A stretch of DNA of 11,790 bases from Pseudomonadota bacterium (lineage in GTDB: Bacteria; Bdellovibrionota_C; UBA2361; OMII01): NCBI GenBank assembly GCA_027486155.1, contig JAIXPR010000152.1, positions 1-11,790 of the forward strand. The letters are read 5' to 3'. Both the position numbers and the translations under genes were made by a program. The notes beneath the pieces were generated by a model, which was given only the letters and a program-made list of their open reading frames with translations, made no database searches and was not told the origin of the DNA. Positions 1-6,725 of this stretch are shown here, piece by piece. Positions within the stretch are counted from its first letter, which is position 1; each line of letters opens with the position of its first letter.

Positions 1-3000
1 ATCGATTCGCTCAATAAAAAGGGTGTCCTCACGATCGTTGTCGATCATCACGATCTTCCTCCAGGTAAAACAGCCGAGCCAGATATCATGGTGAACCCCA
101 AGTCAGACCCGCTCTGGGTTGGATACCAGGAGCTGTGTGCGTCGGGGCTCTCCTGGCTTCTGTGCGATAGCCTCCTCGACATCTCCTGCTCGAATGAACA
201 GCGCGAGCAGCTCTCGCGAGACCTCCTCCCACTCGCCGCGAATGGCACCGTCGCTGATGTGATGGAATTAACGGGACTCAATCGCGCGCTGGTGCGAGAG
301 GGCTTCGCCTCAGTGGATAGTTCCAGTCTCATCGCGTTGCGAGTTCACCGCGCAACGATGCGCAGCGCGACCGTAACTGGGGCTCAGGTTGGATTCGTTA
401 TCGCGCCACAACTGAACGCGCCGGGGCGGATATCACCTGGTTCTGACCAGGGACCGGGAACGGCTCCAACATTGGAGATGTTAACGACGAACGATCCAGA
501 CCGTGTTGCGCATCTGTACAATCAAAATCGAGCCACAAATGAGAAACGAAAGGAGTTAGAGCGCGAGGGTTTACAGAGCGCGCGGGAGCTTCTCAGCGCT
601 CGACAGAAAAAAGGTGATCCTATCCATCTCGGCGTCGCCGTCTTTGTGCCGAGCGCACATGAGGGGGTCGTTGGGCTCATCGCCGCAAGGGTGTGTGAGT
701 CGATGCAGTGTCCAGCGCTCGTTTTCGCAAAAGATAAAAACGGACAGTGGAAGGGATCAGGACGATCGATACCGGGCATCCACCTCCTTGAGCTGCTTCG
801 CTCTCCGATGGTTGCCCCTCTCATCGCCGAGTGCGGTGGCCATGCGGCGGCTGTTGGACTGAGAGTAGATGAGCGTAACCGCCGGATGTTCGAGAGCGCG
901 TTCTCTCGGGCCTGTCAGAGGATATTTGGAGTTCTCAACCCGGCAGAGGATTCGCCCTTTAGTGAACCTTTACGGACTCCAGCACCACCGGTCCTTGAAA
1001 CATGGTTCAAGTCGTATCGGCCTGACCTCGTTTTGACCATCGAAGATCTCATTGCGCGGTCTGACGATCTTCACATGGCGGCGAGCGCGATCGAGCCGTG
1101 TGGTCGCTCGAATCCTGAGATAAGTGTGCTCCTACCTCGAGTGCGTATCGTCTCACAAGACACCACGAAGAACGGACACCTTCGGATTGTCGTCGAGCAG
1201 GGTGCTCGTGATGAACGTGACTGGCGCACCGCGTCTCGTGTAGAGGCGATCGTGTTCGCCCGTTCGGTCGCCCATCAGATGCTCCATCGGATTCCTGTTG
1301 GCGCTCCAATCGATCTCCTGGTTCAGTCAGCCTTTGACCAGCGCGAAGTTTTTAACGGTCGAGGCAATCGATTCTCGCTGCAGGTGCTGCTGGCACAGCC
1401 AACGGCGTTCGTCCCACCCCCGATGCAGGTCCAACGGCAGGAGAGGGGAGAGAAGGCGAAGAGAGGCGCCGGGGGACGAGAGAGGACACCGAATCTCTTT
1501 GATCAGACCCTTCGCATTCCTACGTTTCAATCGGCAGCAGAGTTCTACGAGCGATTTGGGATTACCTGTCTGACCCCAGCGGTTCAATTTAGGCCAAAAC
1601 AGTTCGAGTTTATCGCCAAACAATTGATCAAAGATGAGGTGCAGGCGAGAGAGAACCTCCTGTTAAGCGTAAACACCGGGGGCGGAAAAACCCTCATTAC
1701 CTTCATGAAGATGGCGCGGGTGCTCTCGGCGGATCCGGACGCGAAGGTGCTGTACCTCACCCCTCAAACCGACCTCGTGGAGCAGGCGCTTGCGAGCGCG
1801 CGGCTCTTTTTTAATCTCAAGCCTGAAGAGATCGTTAAGGTCACAGGAGAGGTATCCGCCGAGCGACGACAGAAAAATTATAAGGGACCTGGACGGCTCT
1901 TCATCGGAACCCCACAAACGGCCATGATCGATGGTGATATATCTCTCTTCTCGATGGTGGGACTCGATGAAATTCAGATGATGCGGGGAGATCAGTCGGA
2001 TCGGGAAAACACCCGCTACGCGTACCGATGGGTGGTGGGGGAGGTGCTTAAGTTACAAGACAATGGCAACTCGATCCGATTATGGGCGCAATCAGGTACG
2101 CCCGCCACCAGTACCGCCCAGAGCCTCACGGACGGGGTGGCACCTCGCTCCCACGAGGAGGAGCTTGCCGCCCTTGCGCGCACGTTGCGCGCTCGGTTTG
2201 AAGTCGCGACCCTTCCCACCGGGGAGCACAAATGGACCGCTGGACAGGTCCGTCTATCGCCGGAATTTCGGGAGCACCTTGTGCTTTTACAAGATGGAGC
2301 GCGCGAGTGCTATCGAGAATTTTTGGCGAGCCTTCCAGCGTGGGTGACAAGAGATGAGGGCATGACTGACATTGGTCCCTTGTATCGAGGTGCTCGAGCG
2401 ACCCTCCGATCCTTCATGAGTGAGCATGCGAAGCAGGGAACAGGCACATTCATGCCGCGGGGAGATTTTATCGATAGGTATACCCTGAATCATCGGGAGC
2501 TCAATAAACTTGAGAAGGCCGCGAAGTATTCGCAGGACTCCAAGGTTGCAAGCGATGAGGCGGTATTGCAAACGCTCGGGGCGCTCGAAAAAGTTGATGA
2601 GTCGGAGAGAAAGTGGATTTGGATAGCGCGCTCCCGGATTCACGAGATGCAAGTTCTTCAAGCGCTCTTCATCGCGCTTCGGTCGAAGGGAAGGGCCGCG
2701 TTCGCGCATGACGCCTCATTCCTGATGTTGCGGGCGATGTATCCTGCACAGAAGCTTGAACCGGTTGGCGCCGCGAGCTACAAGGTGCGCGCGTTCCGGC
2801 GGCCAGAGGTGGCTCGCGTCCTTGGCTGGGCGCTGCGGGAATCCACATCGCGGTCGATCCTCAAGGAATTTGAAGCCCTGTATCCACGCCGCCACCACAA
2901 CGGTGAGATTCACGATCGGTATGTCGCGGCGGCAAGGGAGCCACTGGTGTGGGAGGAGATATATAAGAATGCGCCAGCGAGTATGGAGATCCCGCGTGGG

Positions 3001-3555
3001 GATAACGCGCAGCAGGTTGACCAACGCAGAAAGGATCTCCTAGAGCCGGTACTCCTTCGTGAGCTTGTGAACGCGTCGGAGCGAGATCCAAAGGAGCATC
3101 ATATTGAGGATTTCCTTCGAAATGTTTCGGACGGTTCCAAAACCATTGTTATCTGCGAGACAAAGTTCGAAGCAAGGCTTCTCTCTGAGCGACTGACGGC
3201 GCATGGATTTCCAGCGCGTTGGTATGCCGGGCGAAGTGTCAAACGAAGTGAACGGCTCAGCGATAACCTGGAGGCATTCAGACGAGGAGAGGTAAGAATA
3301 TTGTGCGGAACGTCGGCGGTTGAGACCGGGCACGATATCGCAGAGGTAAGCTATATTCTCCGGTATGTACCGGTGACCTCGCGCAAGAAGAATGGGCAGG
3401 CGAAGGGACGAGCGGCTCGGCAAGAGGGACTCACCGGGGAATATCAAACGGTCGCGATAGATGACCCGGATACCGATATCAACGAGATGACCAAGGTCTA
3501 TCGCGCCCGCACCAAATTGTTTGCTGAGGAGCGATCCCAGCGTCGGTACGAGTGA
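1..3555 (+). CDS. RecJ-like DHH exonuclease fused to Hef/FANCM-like SF2 helicase (5' partial)
   Basis: The frame is open from base 1, so the ATG at base 88 is internal and the true start lies off the left edge. The visible part is 1184 residues (base 1 = residue 1). The N-terminal ~465 residues follow a RecJ single-strand exonuclease: DHH (15-17), GTVADVM (82-88), APQLNAPGR (135-143), DHHA1 with KGSGRSI (251-257) and GGHAAAVG (279-286), then an OB-like part ending near NRFSLQVL. RecJ motifs I and II (the DxD region) would lie upstream and cannot be judged. A basic linker (~475-500) leads into an SF2 helicase: motif I NTGGGKT (558-564), Ia TPQTDLVEQ, Ib GTPQTA, II DEIQ (656-659), III SGTP (698-701), a ~300-residue insertion, and RecA2 from ~1045 with motif VI QAKGRAAR (1133-1140). 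The pattern around EEIVKVTGE, GTPQTA and YAYRWVVGE resembles Hef/FANCM. Likely role (inference): unwinding and trimming branched or stalled-fork DNA. It ends in TGA. Both halves are recognised with good confidence; the Hef affinity is less certain. Confidence 0.88.
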   Translation: MDSLNKKGVLTIVVDHHDLPPGKTAEPDIMVNPKSDPLWVGYQELCASGLSWLLCDSLLDISCSNEQREQLSRDLLPLAANGTVADVMELTGLNRALVREGFASVDSSSLIALRVHRATMRSATVTGAQVGFVIAPQLNAPGRISPGSDQGPGTAPTLEMLTTNDPDRVAHLYNQNRATNEKRKELEREGLQSARELLSARQKKGDPIHLGVAVFVPSAHEGVVGLIAARVCESMQCPALVFAKDKNGQWKGSGRSIPGIHLLELLRSPMVAPLIAECGGHAAAVGLRVDERNRRMFESAFSRACQRIFGVLNPAEDSPFSEPLRTPAPPVLETWFKSYRPDLVLTIEDLIARSDDLHMAASAIEPCGRSNPEISVLLPRVRIVSQDTTKNGHLRIVVEQGARDERDWRTASRVEAIVFARSVAHQMLHRIPVGAPIDLLVQSAFDQREVFNGRGNRFSLQVLLAQPTAFVPPPMQVQRQERGEKAKRGAGGRERTPNLFDQTLRIPTFQSAAEFYERFGITCLTPAVQFRPKQFEFIAKQLIKDEVQARENLLLSVNTGGGKTLITFMKMARVLSADPDAKVLYLTPQTDLVEQALASARLFFNLKPEEIVKVTGEVSAERRQKNYKGPGRLFIGTPQTAMIDGDISLFSMVGLDEIQMMRGDQSDRENTRYAYRWVVGEVLKLQDNGNSIRLWAQSGTPATSTAQSLTDGVAPRSHEEELAALARTLRARFEVATLPTGEHKWTAGQVRLSPEFREHLVLLQDGARECYREFLASLPAWVTRDEGMTDIGPLYRGARATLRSFMSEHAKQGTGTFMPRGDFIDRYTLNHRELNKLEKAAKYSQDSKVASDEAVLQTLGALEKVDESERKWIWIARSRIHEMQVLQALFIALRSKGRAAFAHDASFLMLRAMYPAQKLEPVGAASYKVRAFRRPEVARVLGWALRESTSRSILKEFEALYPRRHHNGEIHDRYVAAAREPLVWEEIYKNAPASMEIPRGDNAQQVDQRRKDLLEPVLLRELVNASERDPKEHHIEDFLRNVSDGSKTIVICETKFEARLLSERLTAHGFPARWYAGRSVKRSERLSDNLEAFRRGEVRILCGTSAVETGHDIAEVSYILRYVPVTSRKKNGQAKGRAARQEGLTGEYQTVAIDDPDTDINEMTKVYRARTKLFAEERSQRRYE

Positions 3556-3672
3556 CTCCCGTATGACCTTTAGTCCACAAATCCTCGTTTTGTTCCTAGT
3601 GTCAGGTGGTTAGTGTTGTTTTAGGAGCCCTAAAGGCTTGAATAAAGGAGTGCGTTGCTCTAGAACGGTGGA
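3556..3672. other. Intergenic gap with small inverted repeat and an AAAGGAG box
   Basis: No gene is seen here. A perfect 6-base inverted repeat with a 3-base loop lies at 3620-3634 (TTTAGG-agc-CCTAAA). An AAAGGAG purine box at 3644-3650 looks like a ribosome binding site, but it is 22 bases from the TTG at 3673 and 46 from the ATG at 3697, too far for either. The only nearby in-frame start candidate, the TTG at 3655, is closed by the TAG at 3661. There is no T-run after the inverted repeat, so it does not look like a factor-independent terminator. Weak promoter-like hexamers such as TTGTTC (3590) and TTGTTT (3616) occur without a convincing -10 box. Confidence 0.35.
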
Positions 3673-6567
3673 TTGCTCCAGCTCGCTGAGTGCTCCATGT
3701 TTAAACAGCAACCCAAATCCCAACCCACACACAGAGGGGGCGTCCCAGTTGAGGCACCCGATCTCACAGGAATCGATGTGCAACGTCGGGTCCTCGATAA
3801 CGGTTTAATTTGCTTTACGGCAACAGGACCGAACGCTAAGCGTTTCTTCGGCTCAAGTATCTTTACGCCAGCTCGTTCGAGTAACGGTGAGCAGCACGTG
3901 CTCGAACACATGATCGTGAGCGGTTCTAAGCAATTTCCTGACCCAAACATCTACACGCAAATCCACGCGACCTCCGATAGCTCGCCGGGTGCGTGTACCT
4001 TCTATAACCGTACCTGGTACTACGGCTCCTCGCTCTCTGACGCGGGTCTGAAGGCAACAGCCTCGATGCTCCTCGACGGGATGTTCAATCCACTCCTCTC
4101 AGAAGACTCCTTCAAAGCTGAGTCCTTCCGGTTGATCTCAGAGCGGAATCGCAAAAATTCGGTGCTAACATACCCTGCGGGTGTGGTGTTCAACGAGATG
4201 CGGCAGTGGTACCTCCATCCTGTCAACGTCGCGTTGCGCAACGCGGTTGCGCACCTCTTTCCTGAGGCACTCCCCCAGATAGATTTTGCCGGCAGCCCAG
4301 AGGGGCTCAAACGTCTCCGTCACGAGGATATCCTCAAATACCACCAGCGGTTTTACTATCCGGAGAACGCTGTATACTTCGTGAGTCACCCCTCGTCTCC
4401 AGCTCCCTTCCTACGGATGCTGGAGTCACTCAAGCCAACGGGTCGACACCATCATTTCGAACACCCGAGCTTTGTACCATCCGTCCGGCCGAGTTCGGTA
4501 CAAGTGCAGTATCCGGTTGACCCAGGTATCACGGGGCATAATTCAAATCTTGTCCTCCTCTATCCGATTGAGAAGCCATCGTCGATGAAAGAGCTCATGT
4601 TTTACAACATGCTTGGGGACTCCCTCTTCTATTTTGACCGAAATGGCTATACGCAGAGATTCAATAAACTCTCATTACAGGGACGGTCTGTTGTATCTGC
4701 CACCTATCCGGTAGCTTTAGGAGATCAGTTCTTCCTCGTTGTGCAGGTTGACGAGATGGCGCCTGAGGATAGGGCGCCGGTCCGAGAACTCATCACGAAC
4801 ACCTATCGAACGGTGACGAGCAGAAACCTCCCCTTCACCACGTTTCAATCGGCGCTCGCGGGGCTTCGCCACTACTTTAGCCTTCCCTCCGGAGGTTCCG
4901 ATGAGGTGTTTTGGAACCTCACCGAAGACATCGATTCACTTCCCGACTTCAATCTTCTCACCAGGAGCGCTGTCGCTAGGGATCTTTTCAGCCGATCCCG
5001 TGAGGTGTATCCCGAATTTTGCCGTTTCGTCGAGGGAGTATTCGGCAAAGATCCGCTCACCTTCGCGCAGGATCCGATCGCGACCAAACCGTCTCGGCGG
5101 CGAGCGCCTTCACGTGACCTAGGAGCCGCGGAGGAGATTGCGACCTCGCCAACGGCGCTTCCTGTTGTGGTGCCGGAGTACGACCTTCTGACGAAAAAGA
5201 TAGCGAAAAGCGCCGCGAATGATTTTAGAGTGAGACTTCCCTTCGGAGCTGAGGGAAACAACCAGATTGTGAGCGTCCCGGTTGGAGATCAAAACCGAGT
5301 ACACCTGAACATCGGATTTGACCTCTCGTTGCTTCCCTCGGATGTATGGATGCACGCGATCTTTATCCTCAATACTATCGGGGAGAACCGCGCCACGTTC
5401 AAAAACTCATCTCATATCCCCTTAAAGCTCTATTCCCTTGCCTCCGCGTCCACTAATCAGGTCTTCCCGCTTGCGAAGGAGGGATGCCACTTCTTCATGG
5501 GTGTCTCGGTATTTCCGGACGATGTAGACCGCTTTCTTGAGTATCTCGGAAAGATCTTCTCAAACCCGGACTACACGAACTCGGCTTATCTTCACGGACT
5601 GCAGTATCAACGTGACAGCCTCTTTCCTGATGTCTACGATCCGAGCGCGTCAGATGGTCTCTCAGACGCTTTCATGACCCGCGCGATGGCCTACTGTGAT
5701 TCAGGATATCGGCACCGAGAGGCTCTGGTAGGATTCTCCGCGCTCCCCCGATTCAATAAGATCCTTAAGGCGTATGGCAGAGATCAATTTACGGAGTCCG
5801 AGAGGCGTACCTACCGGGCCATTAACTACATATTCTCAAGGACCGCTCTTCAGTTGCATTACTCAGCCCCTGAGGATCGGGAGGAACAGGTCGCCCAGTC
5901 TTTGCGAAAGTTCTTTGACGCGCAGAGAAGGTATGAGACGCAGCTCATTTATCCACCGACCCTGAGGTTGGCTCGTAACGAGTGTCTCGTGGCGCCGTCG
6001 GTGACAAATATAGCCGCTCGTGTGCTCACCGTGCCTGAATTCGGCCCAGAGTACGAGCCAGCGCTCACCATGCTCAAAGGCTTTTACATGAGTAATCAGC
6101 TGACGGCTCAACGTGGCTTCTATCGTAATTACGCAAAGTACGACCTCTCAAACGGTACCGTAAGCTTAATGACACAACGAGGCTCAAGCCCCGTCGCGCC
6201 ATTTAAGGTATGGGATGGAATCCCCACCGCGCTTCAGAACGCTGCTCTAACGCGACGACAGATTCGCGGGCTCCAGATGGGAGCTCTCAAGAATCATCTC
6301 GCGCGACTTGAGGATTCCGATCCCCACGCTACGATGTTGCGGAGGGCTCGCCTCCACAACGTGGGGTGGGGTCCCTCCCAGTTCCTGGAGTACGCTGAGG
6401 GGATACTCGGGTCTACCGCGACCCACTTTACATGGCTTGGGGAGCTTATCGCTGAGCGACAGCGTCGCGGGCGTAACGTAGTGCTTACTAGCAAAGCGGG
6501 AGCTGATGAGCTGCGCGCTCAGATGCGAAGGATCGATTGGGGACAGCCGACAGTCGTACATCTGTAA
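3673..6567 (+). CDS. M16C (PreP/Cym1-like) zinc metallopeptidase
   Basis: This is a predicted zinc-dependent oligopeptidase of the pitrilysin superfamily, presequence-protease branch, which degrades peptides inside a closed two-half chamber. Numbered from the TTG at 3673, it has 964 residues, the usual size for single-chain PreP. The inverted zinc motif HVLEH is at residues 75-79 (H75, E78, H79), and the distal glutamate is E175 in VVFNEMRQW. The spacing of 97 from E78 matches the PreP branch. Family features follow in order: YYPENAVYF near residue 230 closes the first domain, a PreP-associated middle region spans roughly 520-760, and the C-terminal half keeps an Arg-x5-Tyr pair (R814, Y820). 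The usual GGAYG context of that pair is lost (RGFYRNY). I see no signal peptide, so it is probably cytoplasmic. The start is uncertain: TTG 3673, or ATG 3697 (starting MFKQQPKSQP), which I slightly prefer although neither has a good ribosome binding site. It stands alone, with gaps on both sides. Confidence 0.85.
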   Translation: MLQLAECSMFKQQPKSQPTHRGGVPVEAPDLTGIDVQRRVLDNGLICFTATGPNAKRFFGSSIFTPARSSNGEQHVLEHMIVSGSKQFPDPNIYTQIHATSDSSPGACTFYNRTWYYGSSLSDAGLKATASMLLDGMFNPLLSEDSFKAESFRLISERNRKNSVLTYPAGVVFNEMRQWYLHPVNVALRNAVAHLFPEALPQIDFAGSPEGLKRLRHEDILKYHQRFYYPENAVYFVSHPSSPAPFLRMLESLKPTGRHHHFEHPSFVPSVRPSSVQVQYPVDPGITGHNSNLVLLYPIEKPSSMKELMFYNMLGDSLFYFDRNGYTQRFNKLSLQGRSVVSATYPVALGDQFFLVVQVDEMAPEDRAPVRELITNTYRTVTSRNLPFTTFQSALAGLRHYFSLPSGGSDEVFWNLTEDIDSLPDFNLLTRSAVARDLFSRSREVYPEFCRFVEGVFGKDPLTFAQDPIATKPSRRRAPSRDLGAAEEIATSPTALPVVVPEYDLLTKKIAKSAANDFRVRLPFGAEGNNQIVSVPVGDQNRVHLNIGFDLSLLPSDVWMHAIFILNTIGENRATFKNSSHIPLKLYSLASASTNQVFPLAKEGCHFFMGVSVFPDDVDRFLEYLGKIFSNPDYTNSAYLHGLQYQRDSLFPDVYDPSASDGLSDAFMTRAMAYCDSGYRHREALVGFSALPRFNKILKAYGRDQFTESERRTYRAINYIFSRTALQLHYSAPEDREEQVAQSLRKFFDAQRRYETQLIYPPTLRLARNECLVAPSVTNIAARVLTVPEFGPEYEPALTMLKGFYMSNQLTAQRGFYRNYAKYDLSNGTVSLMTQRGSSPVAPFKVWDGIPTALQNAALTRRQIRGLQMGALKNHLARLEDSDPHATMLRRARLHNVGWGPSQFLEYAEGILGSTATHFTWLGELIAERQRRGRNVVLTSKAGADELRAQMRRIDWGQPTVVHL

Positions 6568-6725
6568 CAGCGAGTCCGTGAGACGCCCTGTGAGGTGAGA
6601 CGCTCCTGCGAGCGGTCGATAGAGAGCCTGCGGACTCGGATATGTGCACGCCGCACGATAGATTATTGTACGCAGTATCCCCGGATCTGCTAGTCTGACT
6701 GACCATCATTTAGATTGGGTTTGAG
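6568..6725. repeat. Intergenic imperfect tandem repeat inside an inverted repeat
   Basis: Two adjacent copies of a 17-18 base unit lie at 6578-6594 and 6595-6612, both starting GTGAGACGC and ending in GAG. They are enclosed by a perfect 8-base inverted repeat, CGAGTCCG (6571-6578) and CGGACTCG (6631-6638). A smaller GTGC/GCAC pair lies around 6645-6657. This could be a duplicated operator or a folded leader or small RNA for the downstream gene. There is no T-run, so it is not an obvious terminator for the peptidase gene. Function unknown. Confidence 0.4.
6666..6696 (+). promoter_or_regulatory. Possible sigma70-type promoter for the RNB-like gene
   Basis: A -35-like TTGTAC (6666-6671) is followed after 19 bases by TAGTCT (6691-6696), which has an extended TGC just before it (6688-6690). 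A start near 6703 would leave a leader of about 23 bases before the ATG at 6726. Both boxes are imperfect and the spacer is long, so this is only a candidate. The ribosome binding site before 6726 is weak (TTTGAG). Confidence 0.25.

Noticed and set aside
88..90. ATG as start of the RecJ-helicase gene
   Set aside because: The 29 codons before it are in frame and encode the DHH motif, essential to RecJ, so the start lies upstream of the window.
2287..2709. Minus-strand ORF of 140 residues inside the helicase gene
   Set aside because: It lies wholly opposite a well-supported coding frame, and its translation shows no recognisable motif.
3040..3447. Minus-strand ORF of 135 residues inside the helicase gene
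   Set aside because: It is a shadow of the second RecA lobe, whose motifs V and VI are on the plus strand.
4872..5261. Minus-strand ORF of 129 residues inside the M16 peptidase gene
   Set aside because: The opposite frame is a full-length peptidase with a conserved layout; no independent support for this ORF.
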